Shown here: positions 10,701 to 24,000 of the stretch, one piece after another
Layout: each line of letters opens with the position of its first letter
Position numbering within the stretch: the stretch's first letter is position 1
NCBI GenBank assembly: GCA_964036315.1
Contig: OZ038485.1
Span: forward strand, 71,544,824-71,608,823
DNA length: 64,000 nucleotides
Direction: 5' to 3'
DNA from: Acanthosepion esculentum
Lineage: Eukaryota; Mollusca; Cephalopoda; Sepiida; Sepiidae
Notes under the pieces: model-generated
Database searches by the model: none
Seen by the model: only the letters and a program-made list of their open reading frames with translations
Told to the model about the DNA's origin: nothing
Translations under genes and position numbers: made by a program

Positions 10701-11981
10701 ACAACCGTGTTTAACGTTGAAAAACAAGCCAAAACAGCTTGCTTTTACACCTAAAATTCAATATTTTTCAAAACTTTGTAAAACTTAAAATTTGCAATAT
10801 AACTTTGTGAAAACTGTTGAACCTTGTTGAAATCAATACTTTTCGATCGATAACATATCGATTTTCAATAATTTTATTGGTTTTCTAAAGATTTCAAGAA
10901 GTAAATCAATTTTTCAAGCAACCCGTGTTTAACGTTGAAAAAGAAGCCAAAACACCTAACATTCAATATTTTTCAAAACTTTGTAAAACTTAAAATTTGC
11001 AATATAACTTTGTGAAAACTGTTGAAACATGCTGAAATCTATACTTTTCGATCGATAACATATCGATTTTCAATAATTTTATTGGTTTTCTAAAGATTTC
11101 AATAAGTAAATCAATTTTTCATACAGTTTAACGTTGAAAAACAATCCAAAACAGCTTGCTTTTACACCTAAAATTCAATATTTTTCAAAACTTTGTAAAA
11201 CTTAAAATTTGCAATATAACTTTGTGAAAACTGTTGAAACATGCTGAAATCAATACTTTTCGATCGATAACATATCGATTTTCAATAATTTTATTGGTTT
11301 TCTAAAGATTTCAATAAGTAAATCAATTTTTCAAACAACCGTGTTTAACGTTGAAAAACAAGCCAAAACAGCTTGCTTTTACACCTAAAATTCAATATTT
11401 TTCAAAACTTTGTAAAACTTAAAATTTGCAATATAACTTTGTGAAAACTGTTGAAACTTGTTGAAATCAATACTTTTCGATCGATAACATATCGATTTTC
11501 AATAATTTTATTGGTTTTCTAAAGATTTCAAGAAGTAAATCAATTTTTCAAGCAACCCGTGTTTAACGTTGAAAAAGAAGCCAAAACACCTAACATTCAA
11601 TATTTTTCAAAACTTTGTAAAACTTAAAATTTGCAATATAACTTTGTGAAAACTGTTGAAACATGCTGAAATCTATACTTTTCGATCGATAACATATCGA
11701 TTTTCAATAATTTTATTGGTTTTCTAAAGATTTCAATAAGTAAATCAATTTTTCATACAGTTTAACGTTGAAAAACAAGCCAAAACAGCTTGCTTTTACA
11801 CCTAAAATTCAATATTTTTCAAAACTTTGTAAAACTTAAAATTTGCAATATAACTTTGTGAAAACTGTTGAAACATGCTGAAATCAATACTTTTCGATCG
11901 ATAACATATCGATTTTCAATAATTTTATTGGTTTTCTAAAGATTTCAATAAGTAAATCAATTTTTCAAACAACCGTGTTTA
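10700..11981 (+). repeat. Tandem 634-bp (3-monomer) duplication
   Basis: About 10700-11347 recurs at about 11334-11981. ATTTCAAGAAGTAAATC lies at 10891 and 11525, 634 bp apart. Both copies carry CAAGCAACCCGTG with an extra C, and the same 12-bp deletion that turns CAGCTTGCTTTTACACCTAAAATTC into CACCTAACATTC (about 10951 and 11585), and ATGCTGAAATCTATAC. A few single-base differences remain (AACAATCC against AACAAGCC), so the duplication is recent but not the newest in the window. Confidence 0.85.
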
Positions 11982-13299
11982 ACGTTGAAAAAGAAGACAA
12001 AACAGCTTGCTTTTACACCTAAAATTCAATATTTTTCAAAACTTTGTAAAACTTAAAATTTGCAATATAACTTTGTGAAAACTGTTGAAACATGCTGAAA
12101 TCAATACTTTTCGATCGATAACATATCGATTTTCAATAATTTTATTGGTTTTCTAAAGATTTCAATAAGTAAATCAATTTTTCAAACAACCGTGTTTAAC
12201 GTTGAAAAAGAAGCCAAATGCTTTTACACCTAAAATTCAATATTTTTCAAAACTTTGTAAAACTTAAAATTTGCAATATAACTTTGTGAAAACTGTTGAA
12301 ACTTGTTTAAATCAATACTTTTCGATCGATAACATATCGATTTTCAATAATTTTATTGGTTTTCTAAAGATTTCAATAAGTAAATCAATTTTTCAAACAA
12401 CCGTGTTTAACGTTGAAAAAGAAGCCAAAACAGCTTGCTTCTACACCTAAAATTCAATATTTTTAAAAACATTGTAAAACTTAAAATTTGCAATATAACT
12501 TTGTGAAAACTGTTGAAACATGCTGAAATCAATACTTTTCGATCGAAAACATATCGATTTTCAATAATTTTATTGGTTTTCTGAAGATTTCAATAAGTAA
12601 GTCAATTTTTCATACAGGTTAACGTTGAAAAAGAATCCAAAACAGCTTGCTTTTACACCTAAAATTCAATATTTTTCAAAACTTTTTAAAACTTAAAATT
12701 TGCAATATAACTTTGTGAAAACTGTTGAAACATACTGAAATCAATACTTTTCGATCGATAACATATCGATTTTCAATAATTTTATTGGTTTTCTAAAGAT
12801 TTCAATAAGTAAATCAATTTTTCAAACAACCGTGTTTAACGTTGAAAAAGAAGCCAAAACAGCTTGCTTTTACACCTAAAATTCAATATTTTTCAAAACT
12901 TTGTAAAACTTAAAATTTGCAATATAACTGTGTGAAAACTGTTGAAACTTGTTGAAATCAATACTTTTCGATCGATAACATATCGATTTTCAATAATTTT
13001 ATTGGTTTTCTAAAGATTTCAATAAGTAAATCAATTTTTCAAACAACCGTGTTTAACGTTGAAAAACAAGCCAAAACAGTTTGCTTTTACACCTAAAATT
13101 CAATATTTTTCAAAACTTTGTAAAACTTAAAATTTGCAATATAACTTTGTGAAAACTGTTGAAACTTGTTGAAATCAATACTTTTCGATCGATAAGATGT
13201 CGATTTTCAATAATTTTATTGGTTTTCTAAAGATTTCAATAAGTAAATCAATTTTTCAAACAACCGTGTTTAACGTTGAAAAAGAAGCCAATACAGCTT
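11982..13299 (+). repeat. Mixed type A and B monomers between higher-order blocks
   Basis: Ordinary monomers with a 6-bp deletion at about 12216 (GCCAAATGCTTTTAC), a GATCGAAAAC variant at about 12541 followed by TTTCTGAAG at about 12580, and CATACAGGTTAACG at about 12612. The GATCGAAAAC/TCTGAAG pair is the same one used as a marker at 13404 and 15131, so this stretch contributed to, or came from, the following higher-order block. Confidence 0.75.
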
Positions 13300-16047
13300 G
13301 TTTTTACACCTAAAATTCAATATTTTTCAAAACTTTGTAAAACTTAAAATTTGCAATATAACTTTGTGAAAACTGTTGAAACATGCTGAAATCAATACTT
13401 TTCGATCGAAAACATATCGATTTTCAATAATTTTATTGGTTTTCTGAAGATTTCAATAAGTAAGTCAATTTTTCATACAGTTTAACGTTGAAAAAGAATC
13501 CAAAACAGCTTGCTTTTACACCTAAAATTCAATATTTTTAAAAACATTGTAAAACTTAAAATTTGCAATATAACTTTGTGAAAACTGTTGAAACTTGTTG
13601 AAATCAATACTTTTCGATCGATAACATATCGATTTTCAATAATTTTATTGGTTTTCTAAAGATTTCAATAAGTAAATCAATTTTTCAAACAACCGTGTTT
13701 AACGTTGAAAAAGAAGCCAAAATAGCTTGCTTTTACACCTAAAATTCAATATTTTTCAAAACTTTGTAAAACTTAAAATTTGCAATATAACTTTGTGAAA
13801 ACTGTTGAAACATGCTGAAATCAATACTTTTCGATCGATAACATATCGATTTTCAATAATTTTATTGGTTTTCTAAAGATTTCAATAAGTAAATCAATTT
13901 TTCATACAGTTTAACGTTGAAAAACAAGCCAAAACAGCTTGCTTTTACACCTAAAATTCAATATTTTTCAAAACTTTGTAAAACTTAAAATTTGCAATAT
14001 AACTTTGTGAAAACTGTTGAAACTTGTTGAAATCAATACTTTTCGATCGATAACATAGCGATTTCCAATAATTTTATTGGTTTTCTAAAGATTTCAATAA
14101 GTAAATCAATTTTTCAAACAACCGTGTTTAACGTTGAAAAACAAGCCAAAACAGCTTGCTTTTACACCTAAAATTCAATATTTTTCAAAACTTTGTAAAA
14201 CTTAAAATTTGCAATATAACTTTTTGAAAACTGTTGAAACTTGTTTAAATCAATACTTTTCGATCGATAACATATCGATTTTCAATAATTTTATTGGTTT
14301 TCTAAAGATTTCAATAAGTAAATAAATTTTTCAAACAACCGTGTTTAACGTTGAAAAACAAGCCAAAACAGCCTGCTTTTACACCTAAAATTCAATATTT
14401 TTCAAAACTTTGTAAAACTTAAAATTTGCAATATAACTTTTTGAAAACTGTTGAAACTTGTTTAAATCAATACTTTTCGATCGATAACATATCGATTTTC
14501 AATAATTTTATTGGTTTTCTAAAGATTTCAATAAGTAAATCAATTTTTCAAACAACCGTGTTTAACGTTGAAAAACAAGCCAAAACAGCTTGCTTTTACA
14601 CCTAAAATTCAATATTTGTCAAAACTTTGTAAAACTTAAAATTTGCAATATAACTTTGTGAAAACTGTTGAAACTTGTTTAAATCAATACTTTTCGATCG
14701 ATAACATATCGATTTTCAATAATTTTATTGGTTTTCTAAAGATTTCAATAAGTAAATCAATTTTTCAAACAACCGTGTTTAACGTTGAAAAAACAAGCCA
14801 AAACAGCTTGCTTTTACACCTAAAATTCAATATTTTTCAAAACTTTGTAAAACTTAAAATTTGCAATATAACTTTTTGAAAACTGTTGAAACTTGTTTAA
14901 ATCAATACTTTTCGATCGATAACATATCGATTTTCAATAATTTTATTGGTTTTCTAAAGATTTCAATAAGTAAATCAATTTTTCAAAAAACCGTGTTTAA
15001 CGTTGAAAAAGAAGCCAAAACAGCTTGCTTTTACACCTAAAATTCAATATTTGTCAAAACTTTGTAAAACTTAAAATTTGCAATATAACTTTGTGAAAAC
15101 TGTTGAAACATGCTGAAATCAATACTTTTCGATCGAAAACATATCGATTTTCAATAATTTTATTGGTTTTCTGAAGATTTCAATAAGTAAGTCAATTTTT
15201 CATACAGTTTAACGTTGAAAAAGAATCCAAAACAGCTTGCTTTTACACCTAAAATTCAATATTTTTAAAAACATTGTAAAACTTAAAATTTGCAATATAA
15301 CTTTGTGAAAACTGTTGAAACTTGTTGAAATCAATACTTTTCGATCGATAACATATCGATTTTCAATAATTTTATTGGTTTTCTAAAGATTTCAATAAGT
15401 AAATCAATTTTTCAAACAACCGTGTTTAACATTGAAAAAGAAGCCAAAACAGCTTGCTTTTACACCTAAAATTCAATATTTTTCAAAACTTTGTAAAACT
15501 TAAAATTTGCAATATAACTTTGTGAAAACTGTTGAAACATGCTGAAATCAATACTTTTCGATCGATAACATATCGATTTTCAATAATTTTATTGGTTTTC
15601 TAAAGATTTCAATAAGTAAATCAATTTTTCATACAGTTTAACGTTGAAAAACAAGCCAAAACAGCTTGCTTTTACACCTAAAATTCAATATTTTTCAAAA
15701 CTTTGTAAAACTTAAAATTTGCAATATAACTTTGGGAAAACTGTTGAAACTTGTTGAAATCAATACTTTTCGATCGATAACATAGCGATTTCCAATAATT
15801 TTATTGGTTTTCTAAAGATTTCAATAAGTAAATCAATTTTTCAAACAACCGTGTTTAACGTTGAAAAACAAGCCAAAACAGCTTGCTTTTACACCTAAAA
15901 TTCAATATTTTTCAAAACTTTGTAAAACTTAAAATTTGCAATATAACTTTTTGAAAACTGTTGAAACTTGTTTAAATCAATACTTTTCGATCGATAACAT
16001 ATCGATTTTCAATAATTTTATTGGTTTTCTAAAGATTTCAATAAGTA
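13300..16047 (+). repeat. Higher-order repeat, 8 monomers, offset 1727 bp
   Basis: About 13300-14320 recurs at about 15027-16047. GATCGAAAAC lies at 13404 and 15131, and CATAGCGATTTCC at 14054 and 15781; both intervals are 1727 bp. TTTCTGAAG and GAAAAAGAATCC follow in both copies. Differences such as AATAGCTTGC (about 13721) against AACATTGAAAAAG (about 15430) show later private mutation. Confidence 0.82.
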
Positions 16048-16680
16048 AATCAATTTTTCAAACAACCGTGTTTAACGTTGAAAAAGAAGCCAAAACAGCT
16101 TGCTTTTACACCTAAAATTCAATATTTGTCAAAACTTTGTAAAACTTAAAATTTGCAATATAACTTTTTGAAAACTGTTGAAACTTGTTTAAATCAATAC
16201 TTTTCGATCGATAACATATCGATTTTCAATAATTTTATTGGTTTTCTAAAGATTTCAATAAGTAAATAAATTTTTCAAACAACCGTGTTTAACGTTGAAA
16301 AAGAAGCCAAAACAGCTTGCTTTTACACCTAAAATTCAATATTTTTCAAAACTTTGTAAAACTTAAAATTTGCAATATAACTGTGTGAAAACTGTTGAAA
16401 CTTGTTGAAATCAATACTTTTCGATCGATAACATATCGATTTTCAATAATTTTATTGGTTTTCTAAAGATTTCAATAAGTAAATAAATTTTTCAAACAAC
16501 CGTGTTTAACGTTGAAAAACAAGCCAAAACAGCTTGCTTTTACACCTAAAATTCAATATTTTTCAAAACTTTGTAAAACTTAAAATTTGCAATATAACTT
16601 TTTGAAAACTGTTGAAACTTGTTTAAATCAATACTTTTCGATCGATAACATATCGATTTTCAATAATTTTATTGGTTTTC
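14200..16680 (+). repeat. Subfamily with TTTTTGAAAACTG and TTGTTTAAATC
   Basis: Several nearby monomers share CTTTTTGAAAAC for CTTTGTGAAAAC and TTGTTTAAATC for TTGTTGAAATC (about 14221, 14439, 14873, 15950, 16165, 16602); a few also have AATATTTGTC or AAGTAAATAAATTT. This local cluster looks like stepwise amplification of single monomers. Within it lies a 1-bp insertion (GAAAAAACAAGCC, about 14786). Together with the TTTAAATC change, which removes a stop codon, it leaves a 237-bp stop-free stretch at 14643-14879 that I do not regard as a gene. Confidence 0.75.
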
Positions 16681-18190
16681 TAAAGATTTCAATAAGTAAA
16701 TCAATTTTTCAAACAACCGTGTTTAACGTTGAAAAAGAAGCCAAAACAGCTTGCTTTTACACCTAAAATTCAATATTTTTCAAAACTTTGTAAAAATTAA
16801 AATTTGCAATATAACTTTGTGAAAACTGTTGAAACATGCTGAAATCAATACTTTTCGATCGATAACATATCGATTTTCAATAATTTTATTGGTTTTCTAA
16901 AGATTTCAATAAGTAAGTCAATTTTTCATACAGTTTAACGTTGAAAAACAAGCCAAAACAGCTTGCTTTTACACCTAAAATTCAATATTTTTCAAAACTT
17001 TGTAAAACTTAAAATTTGCAATATAACTTTGTGAAAACTGTTGAAACTTGTTGAAATCAATACTTTTCGATCGATAACATATCGATTTTCAATAATTTTA
17101 TTGGTTTTCTAAAGATTTCAATAAGTAAATCAATTTTTCAAACAACCGTGTTTAACGTTGAAAAAGAAGCCAAAACAGCTTGCTTTTACACCTAAAATTC
17201 AATATTTTTAAAAACATTGTAAAACTTAAAATTTGCAATATAACTTTGTGAAAACTGTTGAAACTTGTTGAAATCAATACTTTTCGATCGATAACATATC
17301 GATTTTCAATAATTTTATTGGTTTTCTAAAGATTTCAATAAGTAAATCAATTTTTCAAACAACCGTGTTTAACGTTGAAAAAGAAGCCAAAACAGCTTGC
17401 TTTTACACCTAAAATTCAATATTTTTCAAAACTTTGTAAAACTTAAAATTTGCAATATAACTTTGTGAAAACTGTTGAAACATGCTGACATAAATACTTT
17501 TCGATCGATAACATATCGATTTTCAATAATTTTATTGGTTTTCTAAAGATTTCAATAAGTAAATCAATTTTTCATACAGTTTAACGTTGAAAAACAAGCC
17601 TAAACAGCTTGCTTTTACACCTAAAATTCAATATTTTTCAAAACTTTATAAAACTTAAAATTTGCAATATAACTTTGTGAAAACTGTTGAAACTTGTTGA
17701 AATCAATACTTTTCGATCGATAACATATCGATTTTCAATAATTTTATTGGTTTTCTAAAGATTTCAATAAGTAAATCAATTTTTCAAACAACCGTGTTTA
17801 ACGTTGAAAAACAAGCCAAAACAGCTTGCTTTTACACCTAAAATTCAATATTTTTCAAAACTTTGTAAAACTTAAAATTTGCAATATAACTTTGTGAAAA
17901 CTGTTGAAACTTGTTGAAATCAATACTTTTCGATCGATAACATATCGATTTTCAATAATTTTATTGGTTTTCTAAAGATTTCAATAAGTAAATCAATTTT
18001 TCAAACAACCGTGTTTAACGTTGAAAAACAAGCCAAAACAGCTTGCTTTTACACCTAAAATTCAATATTTTTCAAAACTTTGTAAAACTTAAAATTTGCA
18101 ATATAACTTTGGGAAAACTGTTGAAACTTGTTGAAATCAATACTTTTCGATTGATAACATATCGATTTTCAATAATTTTATTGGTTTTCT
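16681..18190 (+). repeat. Ordinary satellite monomers
   Basis: Type A and type B units with few private variants (ATGCTGACATAAATAC about 17485; AAGCCTAAACAG about 17597; ACTTTATAAAAC about 17643). No higher-order duplication was anchored with confidence and there is no gene. Confidence 0.8.
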
Positions 18191-18880
18191 AAAGATTTCA
18201 ATAAGTAAGTCAATTTTTCATACAGTTTAACGTTGAAAAAGAAGCCAAAACAGCTTGCTTTTACACCTAAAATTCAATATTTTTCAAAACTTTGTACAAC
18301 TTAAAATTTGCAATATAACTTTGTGAAAACTGTTGAAACTTGTTGAAATCAATACTTTTCGATCGATAACATATCGATTTTCAATAATTTTATTGGTTTT
18401 CTAAAGATTTCAATAAGTCAATTTTTCAAACAACCGTGTTTAACGTTGAAAAACAAGCCTAAACAGCTTGCTTTTACACCTAAAATTCAATATTTTTCAA
18501 AACTTTGTAAAACTTAAAATTTGCAATATAACTTTGTGAAAACTGTTGAAACTTGTTGAAATCAATACTTTTCGATCGATAACATATCGATTTTCAATAA
18601 TTTTATTGGTTTTCTAAAGATTTCAATAAGTAAATCAATTTTTCAAACAACCGTGTTTAACGTTGAAAAACAAGCCAAAACAGCTTGCTTTTACACCTAA
18701 AATTCAATATTTTTCAAAACTTTGTAAAACTTAAAATTTGCAATATAACTTTGTGAAAACTGTTGAAACTTGTTGAAATCAATACTTTTCGATCGATAAC
18801 ATATCGATTTTCAATAATTTTATTGGTTTTCTAAAGATTTCAATAAGTAAATCAATTTTTCAAACAACCGTGTTTAACGT
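18190..18880 (+). repeat. Segment duplicated 7310 bp downstream (25.5-26.2 kb)
   Basis: TTTGTACAAC at 18291 recurs at 25601 (7310 bp) and, through an 859-bp local repeat, at 26460. In each place it is followed by the short AATAAGTCAATTTTTC form, which has lost 4 bp from AATAAGTAAATCAATTTTTC, and then by AACAAGCCTAAACAG. The order of these three linked markers is the same at all positions, so the block was copied as a unit. Confidence 0.8.
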
Positions 18881-19639
18881 TGAAAAAGAAGCCAAAACAG
18901 CTTGCTTTTACACCTAAAATTCAATATTTTTCAAAACATTGTAAAACTTAATATTTGCAATATAACTTTGTGAAAACTTTTGAAACTTGTTGAAATCAAT
19001 ACTTTTCGATCGATAACATATCGATTTTCAATAATTTTATTGGTTTTCTAAAGATTTCAATAAGTAAATCAATTTTTCAAACAACCGTGTTTAACGTTGA
19101 AAAACAAGCCAAAACAGCTTGCTTTTACACCTAAAATTCAATATTTTTCAAAACTTTGTAAAACTTAAAATTTTCAATATAACTTTGTGAAAACTGTTCA
19201 AACTCGGTGAAATCAATACTTTCTGATCGATAATATATCGATTTTCAATAATTTTATTGGTTTTCTAAAGATTTCAATAAGTAAATCAATTTTTCAAACA
19301 ACCGTGTTTAACGTTTAAAAACAAGCCAAAACAGCTTGCTTTTACACCTAAAATTCAATATTTTTCAAAACTTTGTAAAACTTAAAATTTGCAATATAAC
19401 TTTGTGAAAACTGTTGAAACTTGTTGAAATCAATACTTTTCGATCGATAACATATCGATTTTCAATAATTTTATTGGTTTTCTAAAGATTTCAATATGGA
19501 AATCAATTTTTCAAACAACCGTGTTTAACGTTGAAAAACAAGCCAAAACAGCTTGCTTTTACACCTAAAATTCAATATTTTTCAAAACTTTGTAAAACTT
19601 AAAATTTGCAATATAACTTTGTGAAAACTGTTGAAACTT

Positions 19640-21870
19640 GTTGAAATCAATACTTTTCGATTGATAACATATCGATTTTCAATAATTTTATTTGTTTTCT
19701 AAAGATTTCAATAAGTAAGTCAATTTTTCATACAGTTTAACGTTGAAAAAGAAGCCAAAACAGCTTGCTTTTACACCTAAAATTCAATATTTTTCAAAAC
19801 CTTGTAAAACTTAAAATTTGCAATATAACTTTGTGAAAACTGTTGAAACTTGTTGAAATCAATACTTTTCGATCGATAACATATCGATTTTCAATAATTT
19901 TATTGGTTTTCTAAAGATTTCAATAAGTCAATTTTTCAAACAACCGTGTTTAACGTTGAAAAAGAAGACAAAACAGCTTGCTTTTACACCTAAAATTCAA
20001 TATTTTTCAAAACTTTGTAAAACTTAAAATATGCAATATAACTTTGTGAAAACTGTTGAAACTTGTTGAAATCAATACTTTTCGATTGATAACATATCGA
20101 TTTTCAATAATTTTATTTGTTTTCTAAAGATTTCAATAAGTAAGTCAATTTTTCATACAGTTTAACGTTGAAAAACAAGCCAAAACAGCTTGCTTTTACA
20201 TTTAAAATTCAATAATTTTTCAAAACTTTGTAAAACTTAAAATTTGCAATATAACTTTGTGAAAACTGTTGAAACATGCTGAAATCAATACTTTTCGATC
20301 GATAACATATCGATTTTCAATAATTTTATTGGTTTTCTAAAGATTTCAATAAGTAAATCAATTTTTCAAACAACCGTGTTTAACGTTGAAAAAGAAGCCA
20401 AAACAGCTTGCTTTTACACCTAAAATTCAATATTTTTCAAAACTTTGTAAAACTTAAAATTTGCAATATAACTTTGTGAAAACTGTTGAAACATGCTGAA
20501 ATCAATACTTTTCGATCGATAACATCGATTTTCAATAATTTTATTGGTTTTCTAAAGATTTCAATAAGTAAATCAATTTTTCAAACAACCGTGTTTAACG
20601 TTGAAAAAGAATCCAAAACAGCTTGCTTTTACACCTAAAATTCAATATTTTTCAAAACTTTGTAAAACTTAAAATTTGCAATATAACTTTGTGAAAACTG
20701 TTGAAACATGCTGAAATCAATACTTTTCGATCGATAACATATCGATTTTCAATAATTTTATTGGTTTTCTAAAGATTTCAATAAGTAAATCAATTTTTCA
20801 TACAGTTTAACGTTGAAAAAGAAGCCAAAACAGCTTGCTTTTACACCTAAAATTCAATAATTTTTCAAAACTTTGTAAAACTTAAAATTTGCAATATAAC
20901 TTTGTGAAAACTGTTGAAACATGCTCAAATCAATACTTTTCGATCGATAACATATCGATTTTCAATAATTTTATTGGTTTTCTAAAGATTTCAATAAGTA
21001 AATCAATTTTTCATACAGTGTAACGTTGAAAAAGAAGCCAAAACAGCTTGCTTTTACACCTAAAATTCAATAATTTTTCAAAACTTTGTAAAACTTAAAA
21101 TTTGCAATATAACTTTGTGAAAACTTTTGAAACATGCTGAAATCAATACTTTTCGATCGATAACATATCGATTTTCAATAATTTTATTGGTTTTCTAAAG
21201 ATTTCAATAAGTAAATCAATTTTTCATACAGTTTAACGTTGAAAAAGAAGCCAAAACAGCTTGCTTTTTCACCTAAAATTCAATAATTTTTCAAAACTTT
21301 GTAAAACTTAAAATTTGCAATATAACTTTGTGAAAACTGTTGAAACATGCTCAAATCAATACTGTTCGATCGATAACATATCGATTTTCAATAATTTTAT
21401 TGGTTTTCTAAAGATTTCAATAAGTAAATCAATTTTTCATACAGTTTAACGTTGAAAAAGAAGCCAAAACAGCTTGCTTTTACACCTAAAATTCAATAAT
21501 TTTTCAAAACTTTGTAAAACTTAAAATTTGCAATATAACTTTGAGAAAACTTTTGAAACATGCTGAAATCAATACTTTTCGATCGATAACATATCGATTT
21601 TCAATAATTTTATTGGTTTTCTAAAGATTTCAATAAGTAAATCAATTTTTCATACAGTTTAACGTTGAAAAAGAAGCCAAAACAGCTTGCTTTTACACCT
21701 AAAATTCAATAATTTTTCAAAACTTTGTACAACTTAAAATTTGCAATATAACTTTGTGAAAACTGTTGAAACATGCTCAAATCAATACTTTTCGATCGAT
21801 AACATATCGATTTTCAATAATTTTATTGGTTTTCTAAAGATTTCAATAAGTAAATCAATTTTTCATACAG
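19640..21870 (+). repeat. Segment duplicated at 26.9-29.2 kb, offset 7300 bp
   Basis: ACTGTTCGAT at 21361 recurs at 28661, and ATGCTCAAAT at 20921 at 28221, both 7300 bp apart. AAAACCTTGTAAAAC (about 19798), GAAGACAAAAC (about 19970) and the 2-bp-deleted AACATCGATTTTC (about 20520) all have partners at the same offset. The match stops near 21870/29170, where AAAAACAAGCC meets AAAAAGAAGCC. The downstream copy has acquired CACTAAGTCA where this copy has CAATAAGTCA. Confidence 0.82.
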
Positions 21871-21880
21871 TTTAACGTTG
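20810..21880 (+). repeat. 426-bp dimeric higher-order repeat block
   Basis: Consecutive 213-bp units alternate between ATGCTCAAATC (20921, 21347, 21773) and TTTTGAAACATGCTGAAATC, giving an exact 426-bp dimer period. All units here are type B (CATACAG) with one extra A in TCAATAATTTTTC, so 212 + 1 = 213 bp. The block was then copied to 28.1-29.2 kb (offset 7300) and again to 32.4-33.4 kb (further 4276). This is the only strict dimer I see, and it is nested inside larger duplications, so the dimer formed first. Confidence 0.85.
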
Positions 21881-23340
21881 AAAAACAAGCCAAAACAGAT
21901 TGCTTTTACACCTAAAATTCAATATTTTTCAAAACATTGTAAAACTTAAAATTTGCAATATAACTTTGTGAAAACTGTTGAATCTTGTTGAAATCAATAC
22001 TTTTCGATCGATAACATATCGATTTTCAAATATTTTATTGGTTTTCTAAAGATTTCCATAAGTAAATCAATTTTTCAAACAACAGTGTTTAACGTTGAAA
22101 AACAAGCCAAAACAGCTTGCTTTTACACCTAAAATTCAATATTTTTCAAAACTTTGTAAAACTTAAAATTTGCTATATAACTTTGTGAAAACTGTTGAAA
22201 CATGCTGAAATCAATACTTTTCGATCGATAACATATCGATTTTCAATAATTTTATTGGTTTTCTAAAGATTTCAATAAGTAAATCAATTGTTCAAACAAC
22301 CGTGTTTAACGTTGAAAAACAAGCCAAAACAGCTTGCTTTTACACCTAAAATTCAATATTTTTCAAAACATTGTAAAACTTAAAATTTTCAATATAACTT
22401 TGTGAAAACTGTTGAAACATGCTGAAATCAATACTTGTCGATCGATAACATATCGATTTTCAATAATTTTATTGGTTTTCTTAAGATTTCAATAAGTAAA
22501 TCAATTTTTCAAACAACCGTGTTTAACGTTGAAAAAGAAGCCAAAACATCTTGCTTTTACACCTAAAATTCAATATTTTTCAATACTTTGTAAAACTTAA
22601 AATTTGCAATATAACTTTGTGAAAACTGTTGAAACATGCTGAAATCAATACTTTTCGATCGATAACATATCGACTTTCAATAATTTTATTGGTTTTCTAA
22701 AGATTTCAATAAGTAAATCAATTTTTCATACAGTTTAACGTTGAAAAAGAAGCCAATACAGCTTGCTTTTACACCTAAAATTCAATATTTTTCAAAACAT
22801 TGTAAAACTTAAAATTTTCAATATAACTTTGTGAAAACTGTTGAAACTCGTTGAAATCAATACTTTTCGATCGATAACATATCGATTTTCAATAATTTTA
22901 TTGGTTTTCTAAAGATTTCAATAAGTAAATCAATTTTTCAAACAACCGTGTTTAACGTTGAAAAAGAAGCCAAAACAGCTTGCTTTTACACCTAAAATTC
23001 AATATTTTTCAAAACTTTGTAAAACTTAAAATTTGCAATATAACTGTGTGAAAACTGTTGAAACTTGTTGAAATCAATACTTTTCGATCGATAACATTTC
23101 GATTTTCAATAATTTTATTGGTTTTCTAAAGATTTCAATAAGTAAATCTATTTTTCAAACAACCGTGTTTAACGTTGAAAAAGAAGCCAAAACAGCTTGC
23201 TTTTACACCTAAAATTCAATATTTTTCAAAACATTGTAAAACTTAAAATTTGAAATATAACTTTGTGAAAACTGTTGAAACATGCTGAAATCAATACTTT
23301 TCGATCGATAACATATCGATTTTCAATAATTTTATTGGTT
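21880..23340 (+). repeat. Segment duplicated at 33.9-35.3 kb, offset 12005 bp
   Basis: Four rare variants repeat at precisely 12005 bp: AATCTTGTTG (21981, 33986), CTTGTCGATCG (22434, 34439), AGCCAATACAG (22751, 34756) and AGTAAATCTATTT (23141, 35146). The two ends of the 12-kb interval are thus copies of one segment, with a different set of duplications between them. The match fails after about 23340, where one copy has CTAATGATTTC. Confidence 0.82.
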
Positions 23341-23433
23341 TTCTAATGATTTCAATAAGTAAATCAATTTTTCATACAGTTTAACGTTGAAAAAGAAGCC
23401 AAAACAGCTTGCTTTTACACCTAAAATTCAATA

Positions 23434-24000
23434 ATTTTTCAAAACTTTGTAAAACTTAAAATTTGCAATATAACTTTGTGAAAACTGTTGAAACATGCTC
23501 AAATCAATACTTTTCGATCGATAACATATCGATTTTCAATAATTTTATTGGTTTTCTAAAGATTTCAATAAGTAAATCAATTTTTCATACAGTTTAACGT
23601 TGAAAAACAAGCCAAAACAGCTTGCTTTTACACCTAAAATTCAATATTTTTCAAAACATTGTAAAACTTAAAATTTGCAATATAACTTTGTGAAAACTGT
23701 TGAATCTTGTTGAAATCAATACTTTTCGATCGATAACATATCGATTTTCAAATATTTTATTGGTTTTCTAAAGATTTCCATAAGTAAATCAATTTTTCAA
23801 ACAACAGTGTTTAACGTTGAAAAAGAAGCCAAAACAGCTTGCTTTTACACCTAAAATTCAATCTTTTTCAAAACTTTGTAAAACTTAAAATTTGCAATAT
23901 AACTTTGTGAAAATTGTTGAAACATGCTGAAATCAATACTTTTCGATCGATAACATATAGATTTTCAATAATTTTATTGGTTTTCTAAAGATTTCAATAA
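23434..24000 (+). repeat. Segment related to 33.3-33.9 kb, offset 9854 bp
   Basis: AATCTTGTTG at 23703 and ACATATAGATTTTC at 23957 recur at 33557 and 33811, both 9854 bp apart. The offset differs from the 12005 bp seen just upstream, so at least two separate exchange events produced this patchwork. Confidence 0.75.

Noticed and set aside
14643..14879. A stop-free stretch of 78 codons that could be read as a small protein gene
   Set aside because: It begins at TTG, lies wholly in satellite, and is open only because one monomer has TTGTTTAAATC (removing the usual stop) and another has a 1-bp insertion near 14786 that shifts the frame. The encoded residues are a translation of the repeat, with no recognisable motif.
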